Shown here piece after piece: positions 12,719 to 27,196 of a stretch of 64,000 bases of DNA (positions within the stretch are counted from its first letter, which is position 1; every line of letters begins with the position of its first letter). Below the pieces are notes generated by a model that saw nothing but the letters and a program-made list of their open reading frames with translations, was not told the origin of the DNA and searched no databases. Source of the DNA: Solenopsis invicta (Eukaryota; Arthropoda; Insecta; Hymenoptera; Formicidae). Location: the NCBI RefSeq assembly GCF_016802725.1, contig NC_052672.1, positions 10,054,710 to 10,118,709 of the forward strand, given 5' to 3'. A program made the position numbers and the translations under genes.

Positions 12719-15700
12719 ATGAAGACGATAGAGGGAAAAGTAGTGATGCTAGGTTCGCAAGGTAAGCCAAAGGTTCATCGGTAAAACGATAACGAGCTGC
12801 CCAATTATCGTTATGTAATGCCAACGAGGGGACACCTGACGTCGCGAATCGCGGACAGCGAGGACGCGTGACGCGATCGCATACCTCGGTCATCGCGTCA
12901 TTGTTCCTGGTGCATCCTTTGTTGTGTCGAGGAGAGGTTAGGTCTGTACGCGGTGGTTACCCACGAACTAGACTCGCACATGAAATATGAATCTGTATCT
13001 CACACGCTGCTTATGCGCGAGACTGAAAATGTGTCGTAACGTCTGGCACGTACGCGATCGCGTTGCGTGATAATAAAATCTATATGAAATCGAAGAAAAA
13101 AATTTTTTTTTAAACAAATTAATACGCTCGTTTATCTAAATAAGAATAAAAAAAGAAAACATATGTCAAAGACGAGTTTTTTTTTTTATGACAAGAATAT
13201 ATTTAATGAGAAATACTTAATATAGGAACGTTTCGTCTTAACTTATAACTCATCAGTCTGTTAGATCAGATCATAATTAATACAAATAGCACAAATATAA
13301 TGGTGCAAATATAATAAAAAATCACGAAAATTAAAACATATGTCAGTATGTTTCACACGTACGTTGATATTGTCGTCATTCTATAAATCCGTCCAATATT
13401 GATCCGAGTCCAAAAAAATTATCGTTTAAAAGCGAGAAAACGAAATCTTTATCATATAAAATCCCTTTTAAAAAATTCAATCCTTAACTATAGTAAAATT
13501 AATTTTTTATGCATATAAACATTTGGGCCATAACGATCGTAAAAAATTGCAAACATTTCGATCCGCTTTCTGGATTCTCCTCGGAGCGTTTGGTAGTTGG
13601 TTGCGATCGTTATCTCCAAGACTGTTACCGAAACAATTTCACGTTTGATATATGAGAATAGATAAATAATTACGTGCTGACAAACGCATTCCGCAGTTCC
13701 GGTTTTTTTATCGTTTCCCTACTATCGAGATTTTATCGTCAGAGATTTTATCGTCTTTAAAACATTTTTTTTTCTTTCTAAGCTAAATATGATCATTTGA
13801 CGTGGCCTTAGTATTTATGTTCGCATTATGATACATTCTCGATTCTGGAGGTCAAAATCCGCGCCTGACACAGTTTTCGATACAACGCACGAAGAGATTA
13901 TAGGGAAAAAAAACCGGCAATCAATCTACGTATAATATTTATCTTCCTTACCCTCATTTTATAAATGTATCGCATTCAGTCAACAACGTATTGACCGCAT
14001 TGATAAAAAGTATAATTACGAAACTCTAACTGTGCGTTCAGATGAATTACATAAGTGAATTTTTTACTCTTGGGAAAAAGACCGGAAAAATTCGCGAAGA
14101 AGAACCAATTTCTTTCCGAGCCTTCGAAATTATATTCTTGAGAGAGGGAGAGAAGACGGGGAAAAGTTTTTTGTTATTTATCAAATATATAATATAAACA
14201 CATGTTAAATAGCGTATTACAAGTGGATTAGAATTATAATACACTTTAGAAATGTACTGATAAAATTGCATTGAAAGAACAGATCGAAGATTAAAAGTGA
14301 TCGAAGTCGAAAATCCTAATATGAAGGAATCGAGATGATAATTATTTTTTAAGTAATCTTAAAGTTGGTCAATGGTATCGTAGAGTTCATGGGTTGAAGC
14401 TCATTTAATTGCGATTCAGTACACGCGTACCGTACTTGTCATCTGTCGATTAATTTTCGCAGCGCGGTAATCTTCAATCGACTTTTAGCACTTGATTAAA
14501 TTTGTTTTTTAATTTTTACCACGCAAATATGTATGTACGTATAACCGGAATTATTAAATTAGTTGATACTAATGAGTTAATTACGAACAAAAATTTTTAC
14601 TATCTTCAAAGCAAATACTCTGCTCGTATTTAATATTAATTAATTGCATATCATAATTATGAAAATTTTTATTTATCAGTATATACTTTGTAATACTTAT
14701 CTATAGTAATCTTAATTTAAATTTTGACTTATACGTACATTTTACGTGATTATTATAATTTTCGCAGATTCATTGCTTCAATCAAAATAAAAGATAACAT
14801 GACTCACCGATACGATGCGCAGCAGCAGTAGTTATGACTGGATTGTAGCTACGTTGATCTGCAAACAAAATAAAAATATTATATATCTAAGTTACAACAG
14901 CATCCACGGAACTAATTATACTTCGAAATATAATTATCGCAATAAATTTGCTTTAAATTTTTTATACGTTTTTTCTCCAAACGGAGATATTTCAATAGTT
15001 ATATTTCCGATTAATTTCGTAAATAATAATACATGGTTTTGCTTCTGGTGTCTCTTTGGCCTTCTCCTCCTCCTTTTTCGTACATCGTTTAATCATTCGT
15101 CACACTCACACAACATTCCATCAGGGAAATAAAATTAAATCCGACCACGCGGCAGTTTGCAAAACACTCCTATTACTTCGTCGCGCATTTTATTAAATTG
15201 ACGAGAAAGAGTGAGAAAAAAACAACGCGAAAAAAACGTGATTATGCAAAATTATGATTCGTACGACGAGTTGATTACGACTGTCGTCGATTCGACTCTC
15301 TGTTCTGTTAATGACCGACACTTTTAAAAATGACTTCGGTAACTTTATCCCAGTAACTACGTAGCCGATATAATATGATTAACAAAGTCTAGCGGATAGT
15401 TAATGACGTGCTAATGGAACGTTCAAAAATACACAAATCCAGAAATATATACATTTAGGAATATTCAAATTTAAAGGATTACCCGTAATACACATTTGAA
15501 TTGTTCATAAATTATCGCGTAATCATTCGTATCTCCTTTGTTCCTGACAGTATCCGTCTCTGAGAATCAATTGCATGAAATGTTCACTTCGGCAAATAGT
15601 CGTTGCCTCGTTTACGAATCGTTAATCGTAAGGATTAAGTAATAATAGTACGGACGACGGGTCATTAATAATTTAAAAGACTCAATCACATGTCTTCTGA

Positions 15701-18208
15701 CACTTGTCGCGATTACGTTTCAGAGGATAATAGTAGTCTTCTCGCTTCGCGAATAGCATGACCTTGCGTATACATACACGCTTTGCCGTACAGCGCAAAA
15801 AACAGACGAACACCGAGCGTTATGTGCCAAACAATTTGTCGTTAACAATTATCAAAATATCTAATACGATGTAAAATAAATCGGATCTTTTATTTCTTTC
15901 GTATACATTAAGAGTATCTTGATACAAAAAAAAATTTACTTAAAATTTATTAAAAATAAAATATTCAATAAACAATGTTTATCAAAATAACTAGGAAATC
16001 TTTAATTACACTGGCAATATAAGCGTACCACACAGTAATTACGCAAATATTTTTCGCGCGATGGAAATATAATTTAAGATTATTGTTATTTAGAAAAAAA
16101 AATATCTTAAAGTTAATTGTCGAAAACGAGAAAAAAATTATTTTTGTCACTTAAAGCTGTACAAAATTCATATTCTGTTATATTTGTGATAAATGCTTTC
16201 AGCGTCTGGATATTTAATTATTACAGTCCCAAAAATGCCAACTTTTTAAATTTCATTTCAGTTAAAATTTTTATCAAACTTTGGGGTACAAAATAATTCC
16301 GCAGATGTAATTAAGGGTAATAGATGTTTCATGAAAAATTTTTCCGATTTCATGTGTATAATGGAAAGGTATAAAAAAACATACGTAATCAGATAATTAC
16401 GTTTAGACACGTGGATAGATATTCTTAAAAAATAATCACGGAGAACAATCGTATTTTCTTTTAGAAATCGTCGCGAGGTTTGTGTCTCGGGAGTGTTTAA
16501 TGCGGCGATACGCGGAATATCTTGCGTCGCTTCCTGTCTACTCGAACTTCGCTTCACGAATGACAGAAAGGCAACCGCGTGTAAACGGCGCGCTCTTTGC
16601 CACATAAGAACAAATTGCTGAAGCTTGTGCTAATCCATCATGTGCAAAGTGGCCTATTTTGGACGATCTACATGTGTCATAATTTGGAATAGAATTCTAT
16701 ACTGATAACTTTATGCTGTACAGTACGAAATTAAAGAAGAAAAGAAAATATACAAATATATAAAACACACATTAAAATATATAGGTACATACATATGTAT
16801 ATGAAGTTCACAATAAAAGAAATAAATCAATATGAACGTATAAAATAATTAATACGACGTATAAAATTATAAATAGAACTTTATCTTGAAATCTAACACT
16901 AATTATAAATCATCTAAAATAATTATATTATTTTATAAATGAAATGCACCTTAAATTCTCACTATTACATTTTACATTAGTTTCGATGACTAAATTATCG
17001 TGCGTTTATTTGAAGAAACGTGATTATTTAATTGAAAATAAACAGTAATTAAATATAATTGTATAGATGCAATTGACTGTGCGAAAATTCATTTATTTAT
17101 AATATCGAATGAAGGTACGATTCTTATACGTAGCCTGAAATACTCGCGCTATCAGATAAGAGAATCGATTTTTTTTGTATGTAGAACGATGTTCGATGAA
17201 TGTTATCAAGTATCAACGCTAACATTAAAGAATCGTTCATAAATGTTATTAGCACACGAATCATGATGCCGTTTTCAGGTGTTGGTAAAACGAGCTTGAT
17301 CGGGCGATACTTGGGAAATTTTGAACATGCAAGTCCTACGATAGGGGCATCTTTCTTCAACTGCAAGATCAATTTGGACGATATGAAGATAAAATTGCAA
17401 GTAGGCTTTAAAAAAGTCATTTCTCTCTACACTTTTATATATTGATATTCAATTAATGTAGCAATTAATGTAGATTTAATAGATTTAGTATACCGCTTCG
17501 ACAATGACTTTTAACAGACACGAGATATCAATATTTCTCGTTCGCGTTATTTTTTTAATTAATCCTCCAACCTGTTGATTCACTCACTCTTCGATTGTTT
17601 AATATTATTATCGCACCTTTGATGACGTAAAAAGTTTACGTTTTATCTAATAACAGTGTTGAGTTTAACAATGTTTAAAAAAAATTGATATGACAAATAA
17701 ATCTCTTATGTAGGTATGGGACACGGCTGGCCAGGAGAGATTTCGCTCTATGGCGCCGATGTACTACAGAAACTCCAACGCGGCTATGCTAGTGTTCGAT
17801 CTTACGCAGTACAACACCTTCGCCGCGATCAAGAGTTGGGTGAAGGAGCTACAACAGAATGTGGAGGAGACGATGGTGCTAGCCTTGATCGGCAACAAGT
17901 CCGATCTGGTACAACAGCGCCAAGTTGACGGTGAAGAGGGTCAGAGATATGCCACAACAATTGGTGCTACATATCACGAGATTTCGGTGCTACATAACGA
18001 GGGAGTAGAGAGCGTTTTCTTAGCGATCGCCATGAGCCTACGAAGAATGGCGTCGGACAATAACGATTTGAACACTACTCTTAAGATTTCTGATTCTAAC
18101 AACTTTCTTAGGAGCGACGATATGTTGCCCTCGCCCTCCGTCGAGGAGAGCCCGCAGAATACCAGTATTGCGCATGGCATACACGAAAAACCATTTACCT
18201 GCTGCTAG
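12719..18208 (+). CDS. Rab-family small GTPase
   Basis: Three exons: 12719-12761, 17279-17400 and 17714-18208, joining in phases 1 and 0 to give 219 residues. The product is a membrane-traffic GTPase. P-loop GSQGVGKTS lies at 12-20, switch-I TIGASF at 35-40, WDTAGQERF at 57-65, NKSD at 116-119, and the C-terminus is TCC, a di-cysteine prenylation end. The tiny first exon supplies KVVMLGSQ and half of a P-loop glycine, which is why the start is placed 4.5 kb upstream of the rest. The PTIGASF and APMYYR motifs put it near the Rab5/21/22/31 group (family knowledge); I cannot name the subfamily. The usual G5 'SAK' triplet reads SVL (146-148), which is unusual. The region just before the start is GC-rich and promoter-like. 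Confidence 0.93.
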
Positions 18209-18342
18209 TTTCTAGTTTTTCTTTTTTAAAAAATGAGCGGCAATAATTAGACGATAGATCGCGCCTTATTTAGGAACTTGCATAACTACCAAAGAGTTTA
18301 CTACTAAAATGTTACTTGTCGGGTCGTCTTGCGGTTTTTGTC

Positions 18343-18348
18343 AATAAA
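18343..18348 (+). terminator. Polyadenylation signal of the Rab gene
   Basis: AATAAA lies 135 nt after the Rab stop codon in AT-rich DNA. It is the first canonical hexamer downstream. Confidence 0.6.
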
Positions 18349-19420
18349 CTATAAATTTTTATTTTATGCCGCGCTTCCGTTTACGAAATGCATACAAAAT
18401 ATGTATGTATGAAACGTAGAGCAAACGAACATCCGCTCTTCCAAGCAGCTTTGATGTTAGTTCGATTAGTCGAATCAAATTTATCACAACGTTTGCGTTA
18501 ATTTATCAAAAGAATTAAGTCGACGATGGAAATCATATATGTATCAAATTTTCCAAGTGTATGATAAAAATTAACTAGATAGGCAAAAGAAGACTATATT
18601 TTTTGCATATTTATATGTGTAGATCTTGTAGGAAACAAATAACGCAGTATGTCAATTTAAATTCAAGTGATTAGAGTTATAATGACAAGTCAGCAATTAT
18701 AGTATTCTTCAAGAAAGTTAACTGCAAACTATATTCAACATCTTCTAATTTGATTAAAGTTCGATGTATTCTGTGCATTCTATTTCATAACATTCTATTT
18801 CATAACGTAGAATAACGCATACTGGAAATGCGTTATATGTTGTGCAAAAATTGATTAATACGTATATAGCGATCATGTAGATCTTGCCATTAGAAAATTA
18901 ATTTTCGCGGATAGCGAGATATATTTCAATACAGCTAATTATTTTATGATTAACATTGTTTTTACTATTATTCAATTTTGATAATTTTATATAAAAAAAA
19001 AAAACAACAGTATTTTACGTTAGTGCGTGAATTATTTATGAACGAGATAGAATAGACTTAGATGTTATTAATATTTCTTTCGAAGAGACTGCTAAACTTT
19101 AAGTTCAAACATTTTCTCTTACGCGAGTGACAAATTATTTTCGATACCTCTGGGAAAAAAAAAATCCCAACTTAATTTTTTGCATATATTGTGATACGCA
19201 CGTTCACGCGCTCCTCTTGTCGAATTTCTGAAAGATTTTACATCCAACAAAAATAAATATATTTGTAATAAAAAAGTGCAATGCATTTATAAATAATATT
19301 CCTTAGCTCCTATTAATTGCATGGTCAGTAACAGATCTCAATGCGTAAAATCTTCACTCTGATGCTTATTTTATATTTTATTATTAAATGTTTAAGATTG
19401 AAAATTGGAACTAATTTTTA

Positions 19421-19456
<36 letters not shown>

Positions 19457-19503
19457 GTGTATGTGTGTGTGCGTGCGCGCGCGCGCGTGTGTGTGTGTGT
19501 GTA
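19421..19503. repeat. Compound AT-GT-GC microsatellite
   Basis: About 33 bp of alternating TA is followed by GT, a GC core, and GT again. The whole tract is alternating purine/pyrimidine. Confidence 0.95.
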
Positions 19504-20044
19504 TGGAATTTTAATATAGCTGAGAGACGCTTGTTCGAGATCCAAAAAGCTGCGCCTTCTCGGGAAATCTGCTCGTCTCGCTACGACAGAGAGTGATAAT
19601 CACACAATGACTCATTCTCACTCCAGGCCGAGCCTCACGGAGCGTGACGTCCCAGCTTTGTCTACGTGTAACTCATCCCATTTTCGTTATGTAAGCGTCC
19701 GTTTACTATGCATCTAGGCTCATTAGGACTACGCGGCGGCGTCTTCGAAACTTACGCGCAATGGCAAGACGCGCTCTATGCTCAGGGTCGCCCACGCGTG
19801 CGGGAGTCAAGGAACCCGAAACTCGTGTTTTCACACTGGCGTAATTCAAACATACCGCGACTTCGACGTGTGTGTAAGAAAAAAAGAGAGAGACCTTAAG
19901 CTCACGCAATGTGAAGGATTTGGAGGAAAAAATACACGAGCTCCGATATGAAGAGCAAGAAATTGTAGAAAATGTAGAGTTGTGAGATCAACATAAAAAC
20001 AATTGAAATTAATGTAAGATTATCAAATTGCATTATTGCAAATA

Positions 20045-20275
20045 ATGAAGAAAGAGTTACTAACTTGACTAAATTTTTCAACTCGATTACATCTTGTCAG
20101 TTTAACTATTTATATATTTGACTTAAATACATAAAATACTTGAATTTTAGTTTAAGCATTTGTATATTTAACATAATTGTATATATGCTTAAGTACATAA
20201 ATGCTTGAACTGAAGAAATCTAATCGAATTGAAAAATTTAGTCAAATTTATTAACAACTTTTTTCTTTAGTGTAG
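20045..20275. repeat. Foldback (inverted-repeat) element
   Basis: Imperfect arms of about 55 bp face each other. The left arm contains GACTAAATTTTTCAACTCGATTA and the right arm contains its near-complement (TAATCGAATTGAAAAATTTAGTC), with AT-rich sequence between. This looks like a non-autonomous transposon (MITE); no coding capacity and no clear target-site duplication. Confidence 0.6.
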
Positions 20276-22618
20276 CTATACTTACGATAACTATATTTTT
20301 CTTTGAGAAAACAAAAGATAAATTTGAAAATGTTAAGATTTTCTTACATGTTTTCAAATCAGTTGATACTAAACTAAATTTATTAACTGTTTTCGTAAAA
20401 ATTTACTGATCAGTACGATATTAAAATGCTAATTAGAATTTCCTGTAAAATAAAGGACAAAATAAAATAAAGAACAAAATTGAATTTGAGAAAGTATAAA
20501 TAAATGTAAAAGATAACTATCTAAGATAAAGGACAGTCTTTTAGAATAAAAGATGTATGGTCGCCGTAGCTGTACTAGTTTCTGAACGGTAAATTTGGCT
20601 GATCAATTATACTCTTTTCGAATAGATAGATATTCATCATGCTGAATAGAGAACCGGAAAGATACGAGAGAATACGTGTACCGTTAGACTATAATTAGTT
20701 ATCCGTTTGTTTCTGAAATGTAGTGTAACTCCGAGATAGACATAATAATCGTGAAAGAGTGATTACGCGGGGTTCTCGTACGAGTAAAAGTACTCGCAAT
20801 TAGTCGAAAGCAACGCGATGAGCAAGCGATGTTTTCTAATAGCCAGGGGATCGATTAGCATACCGCGCGAGCATAATCGAGTTTTATCGCCGTTTAGGGA
20901 CAATAGGCTATAAAGCAGTAAGTGCGAGATTGACTAACAGCAATCGCGCCGCGTCGTAACTGTAGCTCGATTTTACGCAAAGGGAACCGCAAAAAGCGCA
21001 CTGACGACTTTACACGCCCTTCTCGACACGCCTGCGAGGCAAGAAAATTATCCCCTTTGAGTTCTTGACACGTGCGCGTTCGAGACAACTTGAGTTCCGA
21101 GGTTTGCCAAACAGGAAGAATTTCATCTCGTTATGCCGTTGCAACAGGTGCATTTTCACTTTCTTTCTGTTAACAATCGCGTTTCTTCGAGTGAAGTAAT
21201 CGGAACCCTTCGGTAAATGAGATAGACCGCAAAAGATTTCTTACAAGTAAGATTAGCTATTATTATGAAATCAGTAAGGAAAAAAAGATAAAAAAAAACT
21301 TCATGCGATATTTAAAATAATTTTTGTATTAAATAACGTGGCAATTTTCATGTATAATTTGTTTCTTATCCAATCTTCAGAAATGATAAATATTCGTAAT
21401 ACTCACCAGATAAAAATATAAAGCCGCAAATACATATATCAATCAGTTTTCACATTGACAAAGATGCATAATATGTCTCGATAAATATAGTGAAGAATCG
21501 TAGCGCTGAAACTTGTAAATTTGAACGCGTAAGATATTATAGAAATTTTCGCGCTGGAAGCACACAATTCGATTTCGCAGTACTACAAACATCGTTATCT
21601 GCTCCGTTCGGCGGCTTACATTAATTAAATGCAAGCGCGAAATCGCAGGAGCGAAGGTAAAGAGAAAAGAGAGAGAGAGAGAGAGATTCGCATGCGCGCG
21701 GATCCTCAAAGAAGCGAGTACGAGCTCCTTTGAGCGTGCAAGCGTCACGCAAAGGAGCGAGTAGGAGAAGACGAAGAGGAAGAGAAGAAGCGGCGTAAGC
21801 GGAGGAAGCAGAAGAGACGATCATAATGCCGGCTCTGCTGTATAAGACAATGATACAGTTACACGATGCTCTCAGTTGTGAGTCAATCGTAAGAGGCACG
21901 ACACAAGGGGGTCCATAAAACGCGAAAGTATAATGAACCGCGGCAAGGACGACACGCTAATTAGACGCCCGGCCCGGTTAATTAGAGGAACGAACGCTCG
22001 TTAATATTGCCGGAAGAAAAAAGACCTCAGAAGATAGACCGGAGCGATCTTCACTTCGTCGCGGGATGTCGATCAAGTCAGTGATCCAGTGAACACGAAT
22101 CTCTCGTAGTGATCTGATACAAATCGATCTTCGCGTAAAAAGGCAGAAAAGTTTTATGCCTCTGTGACGAGGATTATTTTCGCGTTCGTATGACGTGTAC
22201 ACCGCGCACACCGTATCGCGATTTTTCTTGAAATACCACTTGTAATGCCGTTGGGAAGGTTTTGTTGACAATTACATTCCTCTAATCGCGACGATCGCTC
22301 ATCACGTATGCGTATCTTCCCTCGAATGGACACTCTTTCAGGGACGTCTCGTGTGAATGAACCGTGATTCATAAATCGCGGATAGAATAGAACGTCAGAT
22401 AACGGCTAGAAAGCAATAACTAAAGCGTTCACGTGTGTACTAATGAGGCCTGGACGGGTAAGCCAGAATTAATTGAAACGCAAATATACTTCCTCTCATG
22501 TTTTTATTGGGAATAAAGTAGGCGATCATGTCATAATAATGAGAATCATTTCTATGAAAACTGTGAAAACAGAAAGTCGCATATACCATGTGAAAGTGAA
22601 GTGAGGAGCCTTTAAAAC

Positions 22619-24549
22619 ATGAAGACTTTATTAACAGCAATGGAACGTCGGCAGGGATTTCTCGTTTTTATCATCTATCTCTTGCGATCCTGTCAAGTAT
22701 CGCACTCGATTGGCCTCACGATTGATAATCAGCTTGTAATCGTCGCGAATGGTAAGTAACAATGACCGGTCGCCAGACAATACTGAATACGACAATTAAA
22801 TCTAATAATTACATCACGCAGACTGTTACACGAGAGTAGCCATCGGATCCAAACTACCGGACACGGATATCTTTTCCAACGTCGCGGTCGCTAGCATTTC
22901 GGAATGCGAGGACGAGTGCTCGAAAAGGAGAAATTCCTGCAATGCTTTCGCTTTCGGGTACATAATGTCACACAAGTGCAATAGAAAATTCTAATCACGC
23001 TATATTACATAAGGAAAAAAAAAGAATTATAAGAAGCAAAATATGAAAAGTCTCAAGATTATATTACATAATTCTGGTTTCTACATGAGATTGCATATGT
23101 AACTCTTTAAAATCGTCTTTGGGTATTGATTTAGGATTGGCATGAAGGGTAACGGAACATGTGCGTTGAGTGCGAACATGCCCAAGCCTGAAGAACTACA
23201 AAGTCACGCTGATTACGATGTCTACGTGAGGAGTCAACGTTCGCCACTCTGCGAGCCAGATCGACTTTACAAGATGGGAACCGGTGGTATAAGGCAAGAA
23301 AGAAGAAACGAGACGGTGCCGACCACGATGTTCGGAAGCGGCCTTTTGGGCTCGACAGTGCCAAGTATCCTGTCATCACCGAGGTATGCGATTATCCGAT
23401 TATTAATTTCAAACTGGGAACAATCCCGTCATTAGCACCTCCTTTGTTTATTCTTATCTCAGCCCCCTCGTGAGATAGATACATTTGTAATCAAGAATTC
23501 TTATATTCCGTAAAGATACGCGTATCAATTCAATGTTTCATTTTTATTAACGTATGCTGTCAAAATGCAAATCGACATTTTAAAAAAAGATTCTTTAAAA
23601 TAAATGGCCCAATCGTATATTATCTTTAATCTCTATGTTTCTTTATATTTATTTATTTCATATAAAATATAATTTGGAACATTTTCTTAATGCAAAACTT
23701 ACATTTTTTTTTCAAACTTGAAGACCCGTGGGTAATGTGATGCCTAACGTCAATGGCCCTTCGTATCAACAAGGATACATGCCTTCTTTCGACGACGAGC
23801 GCCGGATCAACGATATCGTTAGAAACAAAAATCCGATGTCACCCACCAGCAATCCTTTCGGGATTAACTACGCGAAAGTCGACTACAACGATCTATCATT
23901 ATACTCAAACCGAAAGTCGAACTTCGGTCAAAGAACGCATTCGGACCCGAAGTACAGTCGTCCTAATTTTGACGGACCGTCCTTTCAAAATCCTTTCACC
24001 GGAATCAATCACTTGAGCTTTGAATCGAATTTAGACAACGATCTTCATTCATACAAGGCCCTCACCGTTCATAACGGACTTTTCGATGTTTTCTCGAGAC
24101 CCATTTTCGTCTACGACGGAGCCTCCAAAAACAAATCCCCGACTGATTTCGGATTTTGGGACGATCACGATTCAACGAAACATCGCAATACGAATCACCT
24201 CGATAAGCATCGGCATCAAGAGTTTCTTAATAACGTGTACAAAACTTCAGGAATTATCGCGAGACCGAAACAGAACGAGTTAATCGCTGGAAATTACGAT
24301 TTCCACAAAATCTCTCGTCCCACCATCAATTCTTATGGCTTCGAGACCAACGCGGCAAGAACCTCGAACGGAGGATTCAAGGATACTTCCGACTTTTGGA
24401 ATCCAGGACTGTTGACGATGTTTCACAGTTTCGGGACAAGGATCCATGAAAAATCGAAACGTGAGTACTTGAATGCAATTTCGCTCGTGACCTGTCACCC
24501 GTCTTTCTCTGCCAACGCAGTTTTCCTTGCACGCAATCCGCACGCGTAA
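22619..24549 (+). CDS. Secreted PAN/Apple-domain protein (upstream unit)
   Basis: Exons 22619-22751, 22822-22957, 23135-23383 and 23724 onward join in phases 1, 2 and 2. The start gives a basic, then hydrophobic signal peptide (GFLVFIIYLL). Residues about 45-110 form one PAN/Apple module with the spaced cysteines DCYTR, CEDEC and SCNAFAFG. The rest is a Ser/Asn-rich, low-complexity region likely to be extracellular. Reading through, the frame stops at 24549 (447 residues), with AATAAA-like sites near 24953. However, a strong donor (GTGAGT at 24461) leaves phase 1 and would fit the acceptor before 27705. It could therefore be the 5' part of the downstream PAN gene (1454 residues if fused). Exons 1-3 are well supported; the 3' end is uncertain. 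Confidence 0.75.
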
Positions 24550-25280
24550 TGCGTGAGCTTTCCTCAGCGCAATTCTAGCACCTCGAGAAACGGAAACGCG
24601 AATCTCTGTCTTTAACGAGGCGTACACGAAAGACCGGAGACACAAATCTTCGGACACGTGTTGCTGCAGCTACGTCGCATATGCGAGGTGCAACCTCAAT
24701 TTTTCCATGCAGCAATCACACGATTGCATTATATGCTCGCGCCGCGTTCCACAAGTTGATTATCACTCTCTTACGTAAAACGACATTGTTCCGTTACATT
24801 AATTTTTCAGACATGGAATTAATTAATTTCGTATTAAATTATAAATCATGTCAAAATCATTTGACAACATCATGTACAAATTAACGAACATAATGTTTTT
24901 AGTAACTTTTGCTACTTTATAAATATGAAAAGAAAACATACATATTTTTTAAAAATAAAGTTATAATAAATATATTTTGTCACGATTTTTTTTTTTAAGA
25001 ATTTGGGCGCATTTAGAAAGTGCTGCCGCACAGTGTTGTGTATCGTTAATTCATCCTAGGCTATCAACTGGTTCAACTCGACAGCTGCAGCCAACTGCCA
25101 ACATATATTTATCGAATCACGTTCATCTGCAAACTACCGATTGACAAATGGCAACGGCATTGACACGGATTTTAAACTGTACGCGAATTAGCTCGTTACA
25201 TTCCGTTGACTTCCGCCGTTAGCCGCTCTTATCGCACAGTTCACGCGCATCTTCTTGCTTATTGAGTTACTCAGCATAAC

Positions 25281-25999
25281 CAGTGTTGCACTTAGATAAC
25301 TTAAAATTATCTAGATAAAATTAAGATAAATTATATATACATGTCTTAGAAGAATAGATAAGGATGATTTAATTTTAATTTACATATAATAGATAACAAA
25401 TAAAATTATAAATGATTTTTTCTATGTAAGTTTTTAGATAACATTGTTATTGAACAAAACAATCTATGATATAAAATCAATATATTCATATTTTTATTTC
25501 TAAATATTTATTTTAAAAAAAATTAAAGGTCTTCAAATAATTTAATCTGACAAAAAATATTTCTCTTTGCATTTGAATCAATACGCAAATAAAAATCGAA
25601 GTTAAAATATAGAAGGAATATATAACTCATATTATATGACTGACAAAATTCCTTTCCAAAGTTTTCGAATTTATAGTTTTGGAACGATTTTTACATTGCA
25701 CTACTGATCTGTGCAATCTGGTCTGCGTTCCGATATATTGTGAGTACTAAAAATCTATAGTTCATTTTTTGAAAAATATTCTTATTAGAATATAAATGGT
25801 AACGTGAAAATTGAAGCTAAGGATAATACTTCATTTTCATTTCATATTATCTTAAATAATTTGAAAAAGATAACATTTTTTAAATTTAAGATAAAGATGA
25901 AATATGTTATAATAATCCATAGAAAGATAAAATAAATTATCTCTTTATATAAATGATTATCTAGCTAATTTTATATATAATAGATAACGGCAAACACTG
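25281..25999. mobile_element. Non-autonomous hAT-like element
   Basis: The ends are CAGTGTTGC and the inverse of CAGTGTTTGCC, followed inward by matching ATAGATAAC/TTATCTA-rich sequence. The flanks are AGCATAAC (25273-25280) and AACATAAC (26000-26007), an 8-bp target-site duplication with one difference. 8-bp duplications and CAGTG ends are typical of hAT elements. The 719-bp interior is AT-rich with no transposase frame. Confidence 0.8.
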
Positions 26000-27189
26000 A
26001 ACATAACTAAATAATTCGATATGTTTTCCGGATTTATAAATAATAAAAGCAAAAATATAATATGTATTTAGCTAACATAATAATTACAAGTATGCGTCTT
26101 CAGGAGCGTCTAGAAATCAACAATTTTCTTACGTGAAGTTTGTCGTCCGAGCAACGACCGGCTAAAGGAAACTCGATGACTTTTCGCGATTGTGCCACCA
26201 CAATACATGGCAAGTTGCACAAGGGAGAGATATAAACGCCGAGACACTACAGGACGCTCGGCTTCCGGTTCGCGTGATCTACGAGCATAAAACGCTTTTA
26301 CTTTCGACAGCTAATCCCTTATTCCTGCCTGCGCTTCAAATTAAATTGCGCGTAGCCTGTCCACCCTTTTGATCAGGAATTGTTGCAATCGAATGGGCAC
26401 GCCGGTTGCGACACGATTTATAAAATTTCGTCACGAATTTCTCGAGCAACCTCGAAATTCAAATTTTAACAGTCGCCGCACGAAAGTCGTAATAATTAAG
26501 CCTACCTGATTCTAGTTCAAATCGCGGAAGTACGACTTTATTAAAGTTATGGTGCTACATTAAGAGGCAGGCTGGCTGAAATAATTGAGGTAATTGTGAC
26601 CCTGACGAATATCTCGAAGGACACGCGATGGCATATCCCTTCTAAAATGATGTCACTCCTCTCTGCTGTTCCTTGGCACAAAAGTTCTTTTTAACGACGG
26701 AAAAATGCAAATGGTTCCGGCAGTTGGTTTCTAGGTAGAGATCTTACGGCGAATAAGTAATAATCTCTTATATATCTCGATCGAAAATATAAAACGTTAG
26801 TAGAAAAGAATTATTAAACGAGCTGAATGAAAGATGTAACAATTTCTTTGCCAAAATATTGCACATATTGATTAAAATTGGAAAAAAATAACGCTAATCT
26901 CGAGTAAGTAAGTCAAATAAATTATAAAGATCAACTTGCAAAGTCACGTCTCTCAATTAAAAGTATATAATACATCCTGCAATTACTCAAAGCGACTCGT
27001 AAATCAATTCTACATAATTGCATAAAATACCAAATGACGATGCTCGGAAAAAGAATGAAACGCTCGCGTGTCCGTGAGCAAAGAAAAATAATAGTAAGTG
27101 GAATCATTAATGATCATGTAACGCTGACGACCCCTCCCCCGACGTGTGAGCAGTTCCTCCCACTATCCTCGCCGAAACGTTCACTTTTC

Positions 27190-27196
27190 TATAAAA
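27190..27196 (+). promoter_or_regulatory. TATA-like box of the main PAN gene
   Basis: A TATAAAA stands in GC-rich sequence about 330 bp before the start codon at 27525. It is the best core-promoter candidate near that first exon. Positional inference only. Confidence 0.35.

Larger units (their letters stand above)
18349..22618. other. Intergenic region between the Rab and PAN genes
   Basis: No supported gene. It holds an AT/GT/GC compound microsatellite (19421-19503), an inverted repeat (about 20045-20275) and GC-richer DNA at 20760-22450 that may include regulatory sequence for the downstream PAN gene. Short open frames here lack splice sites or family motifs. Confidence 0.5.
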
